Shown here: in pieces, positions 1 to 15,000 of the stretch
Layout of the letters: each line of letters begins with the position of its first letter
Numbering within the stretch: position 1 is the stretch's first letter
Assembly: GCF_001411555.2 (NCBI RefSeq)
Contig: NC_049914.1
Location: 16,157,798 to 16,221,797, forward strand
Source of the DNA: Juglans regia
Lineage: Eukaryota; Streptophyta; Magnoliopsida; Fagales; Juglandaceae
Direction of reading: 5' to 3'
Length of the DNA: 64,000 bases
The notes under the pieces: generated by a model
What the model saw: only the letters and a program-made list of their open reading frames with translations
Told to the model about the DNA's origin: nothing
Databases searched by the model: none
Program-made: the position numbers and the translations under genes

Positions 1-3000
1 ATGGATTGTCTCCCTTTGTACTGGTGTGTCATCCTCTGCTCTCTTCGCTTTGCTCCTTTTAACTGGGAAACTGAACCATAATTAACTGGGTTCTTTGCAT
101 ATCGTTGTTGCAATTTTTTATTTATTTTTTGATAATATCGTTGTTGCAATTAAGTTGCAGTACATCGCTTATATTTTCATGTTATGTACGTACGTATTTA
201 TTTAGATGATCGTGATTTTTAGGCTGTGTTTAGTAAGTGAATTCACTATTATTTATTACTATTTACAAATTATTCATTATTCTGTTACTAGTATTATATT
301 ACCTCAGTATCCAAGCTAGCTTTAGTTTCTAAGAAAACTGGCGTGTTGGAAAAAAATAAATTAAAGAGAGGAAAAAGAAGATAGCGTACATTTGGATAGT
401 AAGATGGAATAAGATGGCTTTAAATAAGTTAAATAAAATATTATTTTTTAATATTATTATTATTTTGAGATTTGAAAAAGTTGAATTGTTTATTATATTT
501 CGTGTAGAAATTTAAAAAATTTAAAAAAATTATAATGATAAAATGAAATGAGATTAAACGGTTTTTGTATCGGAAGAGGAAAAAGAAAAGCTTTAAAACC
601 GTCTCATTTTCCTTAAAAAAAACTCTTAGGGATGACTCAAGTAGTAAAGTCTTTGGTTTTGGTGATATGCTTCATCCAGATCTAAGTTTCAAATCCAAAT
701 GTTATTGGGTGCAAACAATTTTTATAGGCTGTCGGATTGGTGGAATTTTTCCTTGAATTAACCGAAATGTATTTGCGGAAAACTCTTTGCAGAATGCCTG
801 TACACCTCAGGATTACTCGGGACTTTGTTCTTAGACACCTAGTACTAATAATTTTTTTTTTCCCTCTTCAAATTTTGCTTTTAAAATCGCATTGTTGTTC
901 TATATCTGACCATAATACGTCTTCCCTTTCAAAAAATCAATTATTAAGGTTTGACCTTGAATTCTTTGTATGTACCTTACTCCTGCACAACCTAACTAAG
1001 GTTTACGAGCATAATAGAAAAACGGTGTTTAAATAGTAGATGAAACTAAAGCATGTCGTCTATTTCCCTTGATCTCTGAATTCTCTTAAAAGTACTTCTT
1101 TATTTCTTTCTTGGATGAAAACGCGCAGGGATTTTCTTTCAGTTTATGTGTGTGTCAGTTCATGATGCGGTCACATAACAAACCTTATTTCAGTTTTTGT
1201 TTTGTTTTTCTCAACTTGGCTTTCTTTTTTTATTGTTCTCTTAACACTTACTTTCTTATACATTTTCAGCTTTGCCAATATCATCTCTATTTCCATTTCT
1301 TTACTTCATGGTGAGTTTACAATCAAGTTACAAGCTCATTATCTCTTCCTATCAGTGAAGGTTTGAAAATATTACTTTGCTATATTGGGCATAGTCAGTA
1401 GTGCATGGAACTTCTTGAAGTAAAAGGACTAAGGGTGATCAAAGCATGTTCTTATGTAATACTTTGGTGTGGTCTCATGAATATTTGAATCTGAAGGCTC
1501 ATTGCATTTTGATTTTGTTTTGCGTTCTATTGCTTTATGAATTAGAACTTTTTCACTGTTCTTTCTTTTTTTCTTTTTTTTCTGAATATCAGGGAAGTTG
1601 TTGAGTTTATCCAGTATATATATTGGAGCATTTCTTTCCCATATAGGACTTGGACTTGGGTTGTTTAGTTCACTGAAATTATATATATGTGTAACACGTC
1701 TCCTTTTTTGTTTCCTTCTATTCCATTTCCATGTCTTGTAACCTTCCTTGTCCTAGCATAACATACTTGATATTCAGCCTCCTCCTGATTTTATTCTCCT
1801 TAAGATTGTCCTATATTTTTCCTCTTGTTTTTAACTTTTGCCCTGATCAATGCTTCTGTGCGAACAAGCCATTGTTCTCCAGCAGCAAATGAGCAACAAA
1901 ACACAACTTGAGATTATGTACTCTAGCTCCTTTTTAGTGTCTTTGTCTCAAACTGGAAACAAGGCCTTTACACGACTAAATAACTTTCCATGTTGTGAAT
2001 ATTTGCTTCAGAGATAATCTTTTTGTTGATTGCAATTTCTTCAAATTGAAATTGAGAGCATCAATATTTTTATCCTCTTATAGCCAATATTTGAAATTCT
2101 CTATCAGAAGGTGATGAATGATGTTCTGAGTGTACTTCTGCCCTACATAAGTATCATTAAATTTATTTGATGTTTTTGATAAAAAAAAATTGATTATAAT
2201 CCCAGTGCTTTATTTTGAATTCCAATCCATTTAAACCAATATGCTATTTTATAGAAGCAGCAAAATAAGAGGACAGAATACTGACATTGTGGTACAGAAA
2301 GAAAAATTTAGTGGTTATGGAGAATATGCTAGCAATTTTGTTATTCATATTCACATTTGGAGTTTCTCAGAGTTAATAATCCGTACGTCTGCATATGCTT
2401 TGGTATGATTTTTAAAAATGTTATTATGGTAACAATGTTCAAAAGTGCAACTGTCAATCAGTACATTTGACTTCTTGTTTTGCTATTGTAATTATCTCTT
2501 ATATTCAATATGCAGAAGGTAGTGTGCCTGGTCAGAAATTAAAATACCAGGTGGTCGTTGATAAATTATTCAAAAGTTGGCCAACAGTTTGTTTCTTTTT
2601 CCTTTTGGATTCTAGTTATGGCATTAGTGGTACAAACTGTCAAGCATCATGTGGACCCTCCTCTTTAAGTAGTTAATGCTAGCTTTTACAATTGCCCTGC
2701 TGTCATGACTTTCACATCCATCATATAGTGGAAATCTGCAGTTTTTATTTTATTTTATTTTTATAATTACCAAGTTCATTGCTTCAGGACTAAGGTTTTC
2801 GTATATGAATCCTTGGAATTGATACTTTTCTTGAATGCATGAAATGAAAGAAATTTGTCTTTTGGCGTATTGATTTTCAGATCAGGGACTTCCATATTGC
2901 AAAGAGAGAGGAAGATATTGGTTTCTATGCAGGATTTGTGGGTAACTTTATGGTTCTATTTCCGGCCCTAGTTGGTTTGTTTCACTCAGTTTTAACCTAA

Positions 3001-6000
3001 TCGTTAGATTTCAAATAAAATCTAATAGATGCTATTTATATCATCTAGGATCTTCGTTTATGGTTGGAAGAGCTTTGACGTCTGTTTTGTGGGGAGTGGT
3101 AGCTGATCGATATGGTCGAAAACCTGTTATATTGATGGGAACATTTTCAGTGTTAGCAAAATTATATATTTTTGTTTTTTTGACTTCATGAAGAATGAAA
3201 TTAGTTTGATTACATTATAGTTGCACTCTTTAATAATGGGGTGATTAATAATTTTGGTTTTAGGGTTATATTCAACACACTTTTTGGCTTCAGTACAAGC
3301 TTCTGGATGGCACTTTCCATGAGGTTTCTTCTAGGATGTTTCAATTCTCTACTTGGTACAATAAGGGTATGTCTCTGTTGTGTGCACAATGCAGACACAC
3401 ACTAGCAAGACTATTAATGTGTACGATGAGAGCTGCTCTTCAGTGATTGATCGATTTCCTGTAAAAGCTGTTATATAGCCATTGCTTTCCTGCTGATTCA
3501 AGAGTTTACTTTGTGGCTATACTGTAGGCATATGCTTCAGAGGTTTGTAGAGAAGAGCATCGGGCTCTAGGACTGTCAATTGTATGAAAATAACTTTGGC
3601 ATTTTTTGGAAATTGTATCCTGTTATTGGCTGTGAAGAATATTCAACTCAAATTTCATTTCAGGTTAGTACATCACGAGGCATAGGACTGATTATTGGAC
3701 CTGCCATTGGAGGTTTTTTTGCCCAGGTACATCTACATTTCTTTTGAAATGAGATATTTTTGCTACGACCCTTTTCTATTTACCTTTCTCACTTTTGTGT
3801 TTTGTGATAACGGATCTGGCTGTCATTGACTAGAACTAGAACGTCTTAGGCACGTGCCTTATGGTTTTATTGTTTCCTGCAGCATGATGCTAACAACTTG
3901 AAACTGTTGTTTACTAGATACAAATTACATTAAATATATTGAGAAGTATTAGCATTTAGGTACCTTTACTTATGTTCATCAACGTCATCTTCTATAACAC
4001 CCCACCCCCTAGGGTTAAGAACAACATCATTTTTAGAAAATAGAGGGACTAGTGTGCTATTAACCTTGACTTTAAAATTTTATTCTAAATGAAGTACCAG
4101 TATAAAAGATTCCATAGAATCAAATGCTTATAAAAATACTTACAATATAAAAGAGTCTACAGAAGCACTTATTGAAAATTGTTAGAGGACATGGTTGTAA
4201 TTAGTGTAACTTGTAAGGATATAATTGTCCTTTGTATGTAGTATATATTGTGATTGTACATCAATGAATGAAGTAAGAGAATTCTCTCCATGTCTGATTA
4301 TATGGTATCAGAGAGTTGAGTAGTCTATTGGTGTTGGTCGTGGTATAGTCGTTCGGTTAGGGGAGGCCAAAATCAAGCCCACTGTTTTTTGAGCTCCTTG
4401 GAGTATTTTTTTTTTTTTTTGGTGTTCAATCTCTCATTCTTGGTTTCTTCTACTGGATCTAAGGCCATTTTCATTTTCTGAGCATTTCGGTGGCTTCTCT
4501 CTTTGTCGTTGACGGCCGGTAGGAGGTTCAAGATGTTTCTGTCGGGTTTTCGGCGTCGTCTTCGGTACTTGAAACTAGGGTCGAGCTCTCCGTCGTTGTT
4601 TGTGCATACCGGCGTGTTCCCCGTCGTCAGCGGCTGCCGAAAGGGCTATTTGTTGTCGGCAACGTCGAAGTGTCGGTGTGTTTGGTAGGGTTGTAACCGG
4701 TCTGGATAAATCTTTTTAAAAACTATCTACATATCAAAATGATATGCAACAAAAAATAAGAAGCATGGAATCACATGTGTGTTTTTTGCTCAATGATCAA
4801 GACCCAAAACCCATAAAATTAACAATAAAAATCCACCCAAAGCCAAAACATGGCAAAACAAGTAACAAATGTTATATTAATTTTATGTTATTAGTATTAT
4901 ACATGAATTTTAAGATTTTAAAATTTCATATTATATTAATTAGCAATTAGCATATAATATATAATTTTTTATATATAATATAAAATATATATATATACAT
5001 GAATCGGTCTAGTGTTAGAAAAAGTGAAACTAGAATCGGATTGGTTTGGAACCGGTTTTGAAAAATCTAAACCGATACAGACCAAACACACCAGTCCAAT
5101 CTGGTTTACCGGTTTACTTGTTTTTTTTTCAGCCCTAGACTGTTTGGTTGCAGGTATAAGCTATCCAATCCTTAGGTGAAGATAATCCCAACCTGGAGTA
5201 AGAACTTGTTTTAATTCAGAATAACATCTATTTGGTAACTAGGATAAGGTTATTCACAGACTAGGATAACCTAATCCTTGTTACCAAATAGACGTTATTC
5301 CGGATAAAAACAAGTTCTTATTCCAGGTTGGGGTTATTCTCACCTGAGGATTGGATAGCTTATACCGGCAACCAAACATGCTGACACTTCGACGTTGTCG
5401 GTAAGCTGATGACGGGGAACAAGCCGGTATGCACAGACAATGACAGAGAGCTCAACCCTGGTGTCAAGTACCAGAGATGATGCTGGAAACTCGCAGGCAA
5501 CGTCAAAGTGTCAGCTTGTTTGGTTGCAGGTATAAGCTATCCAATCTTCAGGTGAGGATAACTCCAACCTAGAGTAAGAACTTGTTTTTATCTGGAATGA
5601 CATCTGTTTGGTAATACTGATAAGGTTAATCCCAGACTCGTTTAATAACCTAATTCGTGTTTAAGGTTAGGTTGAAGTTTGTTTCGGCCGATACCTGATT
5701 TAGACTTGACACAACCCGGTTCAGGCCGATATAGGTCGATTCAGACCCTATATAGGCTGGTTACTAGCCGATATGTGCCTGTTTCTGCCAATACAGGGTG
5801 TTTTTGACCAATACAGGGCCAAAATTTGGTTACTCAGGTCGTTTTTCGGGTACTTAAGTTGAGTTTCTACATTTCCAGATTATGTTTCTTGTTTGTTTTC
5901 AAAGTTGAATTGTGGATTTTCTCATATTCTGTGTGGATTTGTTGATGAGTTGTTTATTTCCTTTTATACTTCTGTGGTTGTGCTGATTTGTCTCTCATTT

Positions 6001-9000
6001 ATGTTGATTAATATCTTCCCTATTTGGGTTGTATCTTTCCTATAATGTATTTGGTCTCTCTATTATAAATAAGAATCTAGAGGAGAAGGAACCTAACAAT
6101 CCGTGGGGTTTCTCTTCTCCATTCCCTTTGACTCCATTTTTCTCTTCCTACATTACATTTTCAACTGATTTTGTCTCCAAGTTGAATTGTGATATTTTTC
6201 TACATCCATGACAACTAAACTTGAGCCACTTATGTTTATGACTTTGGTGAAGTTGAATGGAAAGAATTATATGCTGTGGTCAATGTTTTTGGAAGGCAAG
6301 GGTCTTCATAGCCACTTGGTTGATTCAAGACTTGACTCAACTAGTTCTACATTTCCTCAATGGGAACAAGAAGATGCTCAAATCTTGTCCTTGATGTTGA
6401 CCAGTATTGATTTGAGCCTAATATTGGCTCTAGTTTGATACATTTTGACACTGCTCAAGAGGGGTGGAGGCATCTCAAGTAGATGTATTCTTGTGCTGGG
6501 AACACAACTCGTATTTATGAGTTGTGTAAGTAGTTATTTGGGTTGAAATAAACAGGGCATTTTCTTTGTATCGTGTTACTTTGGTGATTTAATAAAGTCT
6601 TATTTTACTTATAAAAAAAAAAGTTATTTGGGTTGAAACAAGGTACTTTGGGCCTGGAAGAGAATTATTCTCAAGTGACGATCATATGTGAAGAACTCAA
6701 AATTTATCAACTTATCACTTCTGATATTTCATGTATGCAACAACAACGTGAAGAGTTTGATGTTGTTCGGTTCGTTGTTGGCTTAAAACCTGAATATGAG
6801 TGTGCGTTCTTAGATTTTGACAAGTCCACAGCTTCCCTCATTTTCTGATGTGTTATCTCGACTTTAACGTACCACGTTATCTGGATAATGATCTCAATTG
6901 TCTTCTGATCAAACTAGTGAGAGATCCGCTTTGGTTGCCTCCTATGTTGCTCCAAGTGGGTGTGGATGTTGGGGTGGTAAAAGTGCACGTGGGGGACGTG
7001 ATGCCAAAGGTAATCGCACTCAAGGTCGAGAATCTCGTAAGTGCATCCATTGTGGTCGCACTAATCACTCGGTGGACTATTGTTGGGATCTACATGGTAA
7101 ACCATCTGGGTCCACTAATCAGGCCGTTTGACAAGATGCCACAACACAGTCAACGAGATCCAATCGAACTCTAAATATGATTAGCATATCGAAGGATGAG
7201 TATGATCAGATTTTGGGTCTCACACGGGCTTCATCTTCCACAACTACTCTTGCCCACTTAGGTATAGCGTCCGCATGTCTTGTCTCATCCACTCAAGATC
7301 CATGGATCATTGATTCAGGAGCTTATGAATATCTTACTGGTTTGTCTTTTGCCTTATCTTAGTTAGATATTGTGACATCTCCAAAAAGTGTTACTCTTGC
7401 TAATGACTCCCTTGCTAAAGTTACAGGCATTGGATCCACTAAGCTCACTGACTCTATATCCTTGTCATTTGTTCTATATGCTCCTAGTTTTCCCTTTAGT
7501 TTGCCGTCAATTAGTACGATTACTAAAAATCGTTAATGTTCAGTGATCTTTTATCCCTCTTCATGTATCTTTTAGGATCTCAAGATGGGGGGAACAAGAT
7601 TGGGACGGGGCATGAAGCTGGTGCTCTGTATTATCTTGATGTTTAACAGTCACTCACTTGAACCCTTACATCCTTCTCATCATCTGCTCATGAATGGCAC
7701 TGTCACCTTGGTCACTCTTCCCTTTCCCTTTTGAAGCGTCAAGTTAGAAATCTGGAAAATGTCTCCCTTTCCTTGTGAAGCATGTCAACCTAGTAAACAT
7801 CATCGTGTGTCTTTTGTATCTCAAGTTGATAAACGAGTATCGAGTCCTTTTGAATTGATAACCTGATAAATGGGGACCAATCATAATTGAATCAAACAAG
7901 TTTCAGTATTTTGTTACATTTGTTGATGATTACTCTCGTGTGACATTGTTGTTTCTGATGAAGGCAAGATCTGAACTTCTTTCCATATTCAAAGTGTTTT
8001 GAAAAGAAATTAAAACCCAATTCAACAAAAAGGTTCAAATTTTGCGTTCTGATAATGTTAGAGAATATCAATCTAGTGCCTTTGCTACTTAAGTAATAAA
8101 GAATTATTTATCAACATGTTCTTGTACACCCCAATAGAATGGGGTGGCTGAATGAAAATATTGTCATTTGTTAGGTATAACCTGAGCACTTTTCCTGCAC
8201 ATGCAATTAACCGCATTCTTTCTTCAGTTCTCGATGGTTCCTCTTCCTTCTCCATCTTGTTCCCTTCATTTCCGTCGTTTTCTCTCCCCCAAAAATCTTT
8301 GGAGTTATGGTGTCGAAGGACAAGAAAGCTGAGAGATGATCCCTTTGCTCTGAAGAAAATCTTGAAACTCATTAGACATGTATTCTCCTCCAGAATCAGA
8401 TCGCAAGACCTTGATGCTGGTAGAGAATTGAGTCTCAAGAAGTGCAAGGAAGCGCTTAAATATTGAAAAAACGTCTGCCTTAGCCCAAAGGAAGTAAATC
8501 CAAGTAAAACAACTAAAATCATCTATGAAAGTAATAAAGTACTTATAATACGGATGAGCAACAATAGGAGCAATCCCCCAAACATTGCTATGGATAATAT
8601 CGAAATAGTGTGAAGCACGAGATGCATGATGAGGAAAATGTAGAATTTTACTTTTGTGAAGTTTGCATGTTGTACAATCAAAAGGAAGATCAAGAGAATG
8701 CTTTATTTCCTAATAAACCAGAGTTAAACAAAGTACGAAGTACATGCGAGTTCGGGTGGCCTAGACGTCTATGCCACATCTGATTTCCATCTCTAATAAC
8801 ATTACATGCAAAGGAAAGTAAAGGAAAACTAGGGAGAATTGTAGAAGGAGAAATGTGTAGAGGAAAGAGCTGTCCCATTTTAGGCCCTTTCGCGAATATC
8901 TTCCCGGACACTTGATCCTACACAATACAACTAGAACGAGAGAAATAGACATTACAATTATGATCGACTAATTGACCAACAGAAATAAGATTTGTGGACA

Positions 9001-12000
9001 AGTCAGGAGACAAAAAATTAGGCAAGGAAGAAGAAAGATCACCCACAGTGCTGATAGGCAGAGAACTGCCATTAGAGGTGTGAATTTTCAGGTTTCCGTC
9101 ATAATTTCTCACATTGGAAAGAGGGATAACAGTATTGGTGATATGGTTAGAGGCTCCGGAGTCAAAATACCAAGGATTAGAGAGCCCAAAAGCAGAAGAA
9201 CCAGAGATTATCATCTGTTGTACCATTTCAGGGGTGAGGGTGGTCGGGTTTGCTATGGCTGGAGAAGCAAAAAGTAGGAACAACCTGTGAGGTAGCAGGC
9301 AACGCAGCTGAATTGGAGGCACTAACCGAGGCATGATAAGCGATTCCCTGCTTCCTTTCAAGTCGAATGGGACAAGCAAAGATGATATGACCTTGTTTCT
9401 TGCAATAGTTACAAAACTTCTGAGGACAATCCCGAGCAATATGACCAAAGGCTTTACAGCTACAACACTGGATAGCACGCATGTCTCTACCCTTATTCCT
9501 CCCTTGTCCTGCATAAGCCACAGTAACAGGTGTACTAACATTAGCCCAATGTTCCATGGAAGCTTGACTTACTATACGCTGCTCCTCTAGAAGAAGTTCA
9601 CTCAAACAAGCATCCAGAGAAGGGACAGGATCAAGATTCATCAGATTAGAACGTGCGATTTCAAAATCAGATTGCAGTTTTATCAAAACTTGATCTCTCT
9701 TGCTGGTTTCATGCACTGCTTGGACAGCAGAGAGAGTTGCAGGTGGAACATTAGCATAAACAATATCTGAATAGTTGGCCCAAAGATCTTGAAAACCAGA
9801 AAAATATTCCTCAATTGAGAGACTTCCCTGTGTGAAATTAGCCATCTCATACTCCAATTGAAATCTCCTAGCCGTGTTGTCTTGATTGTAAACCTTATGG
9901 AGATAATGCCACATGTTAGCGGCAGTTTTATAAGGCCTTAGATTGAGAACAAGGTGAGGTTGAACGGAGCTAAGGATCCAGATCATAACCCAAGCATCCT
10001 TGATTTCCCATTTAGACAAAGCCTCTACATCGCTAGGTGTGGGATCACTCTCATCAATATAACCCCACAATTCTTTCCCTTTGACAAATAATTGAAACTG
10101 AAACTCCCAAGCCGAATAGCTTTTGCCATTAAAACGAGTATGGAATGAGTCTAACTTATTGGATGACATTATGAAACCAAAAATAAAATAGCCCACTAGA
10201 AGATCGCGCACCAGAAAATCATAACAGAAATTGCTGAGAAGTGAATCCCAAACCAGGAATCAAAACAGAAAGTACCGAAATATGAAGCTAAACCAGGAAT
10301 CAAAAACAGAAACTGCCGAGAGTTAAAACCAAACCAGGAACAAAACAGAAACTGCCGAGAAGTCAGAACAGAGGCAAACCACTTGCACAGAGCGCTGAAA
10401 GCCACAAAGACACCTCTGAGAGAAAGAAAAAAAATTCGAAACAGGCAAGGATTAGAAACCTGCTCTTGATACCATGTCAATATACTGAGAAACCGAGAAT
10501 ACCAAGATAGCTTTTGGAAAAACTGGCAGCTATGTGCAGCATGATTCTCATTAAGTAATAGGCAATCAGCCCATGCTTTACAAGGAAAGAAACAGCCTAT
10601 GCTTTACAAGGAAAGTCTAATGAATAAACGAATAAGTCCCTAAGAATTAGGATCTATACATGGTAAGCTTGTATAAATATATATGGTAAGAACAGACAGC
10701 TAGTATAAACAGAGAAGTATATAGGGTAACAATTATATGCGGTAACATACCACTGTGTACTTCCTGGCAATGCGATATATCCTTTAACCTTATGGTACTG
10801 TCTTCACTATCATAACACAGGCCATTATATATCTTAACAGCATACTTCATCATAATCATGCATGCATACTTTCTTTTCATATCTTGCTTTATCATATCAT
10901 ATATTTCAAATGAAATCGTAACCTTTCATAAAGTGTCATGATACATGTTACCTCACATAGTATCATGAGTTCTCATAAATATTTTGATGCATGACTCCTC
11001 ACATGAAGTCATAACTTTTCATAAAATATCTTGATGCATGCGTCATATAACTAACATGAAACTTATGTAAAAAATCATGGCATCTAGAAATTTATCATGA
11101 CTTGGGTACTTAAAAGGGGCTTCAATGAATAGGCTTTACATGTAATATTCCTTAAAAAACCATGACATGAGCAATGAGTTTTTCGTTTATAAAATACGTT
11201 CATAATTACTTTTCAAAAATATGTAATTTGAAAGACATGATGATAAATACTAACATAGCTTTATAAAATGTGTATCCAAATAGCATGATCTTATTGCTTA
11301 CATAACTTAGAAAACACGCGTGACAACAAAGGGCATGATCATATTATTTACATCGCAACTCTGAACATCAATTAGCGCATCGATAATCACCTATCCAATA
11401 AATATGTAATCACGTCAATTTATAATCTCGTATATCATCACTTTAAAGACTAAATCTTCTCTAGTTGGTATCATAACTTTAAAGACTAAATCTTCTCTAG
11501 TTGGACTACGTGAATACCTATTGAGGTTCTAAACATTCAATTATCCCTTAACTTTTCGTAGATCACTTTAATCATTTTAGTCCATCATCCTTCATCATAA
11601 TTCATACCTATGTACTCTAAGATCTTCAAGCCTAATCTTGCCTAGCGAACCTAATGACTGTTCTGTTACAGAGATACTTTTATGCTTTCTATATCTAGAT
11701 AGTATATCAGATAAATAGATAACGTGTACAGTAAATAGACTTAACGTGTAAATAGCAGCTAACGTGTATAGTAAAACCAGCAGCAATTAAGCTCTGGTTT
11801 CAATGCTCAGTTGTAACCCTTTTCTATATAAATGAAGGAAAACAGTAGAAAGAGGTATTCAGACCAATCTTGACATGGTATCAGAGCCCCTAGTCTGATA
11901 TTCATCTCTGTGATCTTAATTCTTGAGTGTTGGCTTGTTGCGACGGGAGGAATTTTTTTTTCTCACTGTTTCCGCAAGTTTCTCTTGCTTTTCTTTTTTT

Positions 12001-15000
12001 TTGGTATTCTCGGTTGGGAGTCGGAGCTGTCTGTGGTGTTTTCACTTGTGGGCTTGAGTATTTGGTGGCTGTCGGAGTTATTTTGGGTGTTACGAACACT
12101 GTTTTGCCTTGCGGGCTCCTTCTTTTGGTGCCTTCTCGTGGTGGTTGGGCAGCTGTGGGGCAGTAGGCCATTTCTGTGGCAAACGGCAGTTTCTGTGGTG
12201 GTTGACTCCTTCTGTGGGTGGCTGTGTGGTGGTCAGCTACGTCTGTGGTGGTTTGTTGGTGCTTCTCGGCACTTTCTGGGTAGTTTCTGGTGGTCGGCTA
12301 CGTCTTGTGGCGGTCTGAAAGTTTCTGGGTGTGGTTGTGTTGCAGTCGGGTCTCTCTCTGCTGGTTTCCGTAATTTTCTAGGCAGGTGTCGAAGTATTTC
12401 TACTTCGTCCGTAAGGTATTTCTCTCCAACAACTGATTTTGGGCCCTTGTTTCGTGAAGTGCCTATTATTCTTGTGACTTTGGGCCCTTTATTTTTAGTC
12501 TGGGCATTTTATTTTGGGCCCCTCCTTGTTACCGTGACTTTGAGTTTGGCTTATTGTGATCCTAATCTTACCACTTATTTGATTGACTACTTAAGCATAT
12601 TTCTCTAAGTGCTTTTCATCATGTCTATTGAAAATACTATTGTTCGCTTTACTGGAAAGAATTTTCCTACGTGGGAATTTCAGTTTAAGATGTTTTTAAA
12701 AGGAAAAGAATTATCAAATCATATTGATAATTCTACTGAAGTTCCCACTAATGAAAAAGAATTTGCTCAATGGGAGGTCAAGGATGCCAAGGTAATCTCT
12801 TGGTTATTGGGGACGATTGAGTCTTACCTTGTGACCAATTTTCGTTGTTTTACTACGGCTCAAGCTATGTGGGATTATCTTCACCGTATTTACCACCAAG
12901 ATCATAGTGCTCGGAAGTTCCAATTAGAATTGGAAATTAGTACTTATAGTCAAGGCAATTTACCTATCGCACAATTTTATTCTGGTTTTATTAACCTCTG
13001 GTGCGAGTATTCTGCCATTGTTCATGCTAAGGTTCCCACTACGGCACTCGCGGCTCTTCAAGCAGTTCATGCTGAGAGTCAACGCGATCAATTTTTAATG
13101 AAGCTTCGACCTGAATTTGAGCCCGTTCGAGCTGGTTTGTTGAACCGTAATCTGGTTCCTTCTTTCGATATTTGTTTGGGAGATTTGTTGTGGAAAGAAC
13201 AACGATTATCCACTCAGATGGGTATGACTTTTGAGAAGGTCTTTCTGAGACTATGAATGTAGCTTATACAGCACAAGGCAGAGGGAAGAACAAGTTGCAA
13301 TGTTTCAGTTGTAAGGAATTTGGTCATATCGCTCGCAAATGTCCTAAGAAAGTTTGCAACTACTGCAAGAAAGAGGGTCATCTCATCAAAGATTGTCGAG
13401 TACGGCCTCAGAATCGCCAATCTCAAGCTTTTCAGGCTGCTGTACAGTCTTCTTCTTCATCTTCTGCGCCACCTACTGTAAGCTCTGATTCATCTGTTCT
13501 CACACCAGCAATGGTCCAACAGATGATTGTGTTTGCTTTTACGGCCTTAGGCCTGCAAGGTACGGGTACTAACTCAACTTCTTGGATTGTTGATTCGGGT
13601 GCTTCTAATCATATGACTGGTAATACGACGGGTCTCCATGGTGTTCGTAAGTATAGAGGCATGCAAAATATTCAGATCGCTGATGGCAGTACTCTTCCTA
13701 TTACTGTTGTTGGTAATTTGGGCTCTTCATTTCGCGATGTTTTTGTCTCTCCTGGATTGTCTACCAATTTGATTTCTGTTGGACAATTGGTAGATAATAA
13801 TTGTGATGTTCACTTTTCTCGTGGTGGTTGTCTTGTGCATGATCAGGTGTCGGGGACGGTGATCGCGAAGGGGCCTAAAATAGGACGTTTATTTTCCTTA
13901 CAGTTTTCTATTCCTAATGTTATTTCTCTTGCTTGTACGACTACTGCCAATACTAATGAAGTTTGGCATAAGAAATTAGGTCATCCTAATTCTGTTGTCT
14001 TGACTCATCTTATGAAACATGGCTTTTTGGGCAATAAAGATTCATTTTCTTCTTCTCTTGTATATTTGGATTGTGCTATTTGTCGTCTTGGTAAAAATAA
14101 AACTTTACCTTTTCCTGCACATGGTAGTCGTGTGTCTAACTGTTTTGAGATTGTGCATACTGACGTTTGGGGTGTGAGTCCTATTATTTCTCATGGTCAG
14201 TATCGTTATTTTGTGACGTTTATAGATGATTATAGTCGATTCACCTGGATATATTTTCTCCGTTCTAAAGTTGATGTGTTTTCTGTCTTTCAAAAATTTG
14301 TTGCGCTTGTTGAGACACAGTTCAGTACTTGTATCAAAACTTTACGCTCCGACTCAGGGGGGGAGTACATGTCTCATTCTTTTCAAAATTTTCTTCAGCA
14401 AAAGGGGATCATTTCCTAGCGTTCTTGTCCATATACTCCTCAACAAAATAGTCGCTGAGAGTAAAAATCGTCATCTCTTAGATGTCGTCCGTACTTTATT
14501 GATTGATTCTTCTGTACCTTCTAAGTTTTGGGTAGAAGCTTTATCTACTGCTGTCTATTTGATCAATCGTTTGCCTACTGCTACTTTAGATTATGATTCT
14601 CCATATTTTCGATTATTTGGCATATCTCCTGAGTATCAATCCTTTCATACCTTTGGGTGTGTTTGTTTTGTTCATCTGCCACCTGTTGAGCGTCACAAGC
14701 TTGCTGTACAGTCTGTCATGTGTGCCTTTATGGGATATAGTCCTACTCAGAAAGGATTTATTTGTTATGATGCTCATGCAAATAAATCCCGAATCTCACG
14801 GAATGTGATTTTCTTCGAAAATCAATATTTCTTTCAGTCTCAGGTTATTTCTAATCCTCCTATTACTACTCTTTCTTCCCGCTTTTGATGATGTGTCTTC
14901 TTGTATTAAGCGATTTCAACTAGGTATGGTGTATCATCGACGTCTTACCCCTTCTTCAACGCCCCTTCCAGACATTGATCCGTCACCTGATTCTACGATT

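Larger units (their letters stand above)
4530..5500. repeat. Long interrupted inverted repeat (fold-back element)
   Basis: The GC-rich arm at about 4555-4685 (containing GTGCATACCGGC, GTTCCCCGTC and CGTCGAAGTGTC) is repeated as reverse complement at about 5380-5500. Between the arms sit a separate MITE (4686-5137) and the inner palindrome 5141-5378. A third partial copy of the inner arm follows at 5507-5660. No ORF of interest. Confidence 0.7.

Noticed and set aside
1..60. ATG at position 1 as a start codon
   Set aside because: The reading frame of the ZIFL exon runs through it out of phase (A ends an Ile codon, TGG is Trp), and the exon ends at a donor at 24.
8085..8522. 145-codon minus-strand open frame as a gene
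   Set aside because: It crosses the junction between copia elements A and B. Its parts are out-of-frame or antisense pieces of two integrases.
11910..12608. 232-codon open frame between the primer-binding site and gag of copia C
   Set aside because: Low-complexity Trp/Gly/Val/Phe-rich translation in the untranslated leader of the element, with no family match that I recognise.
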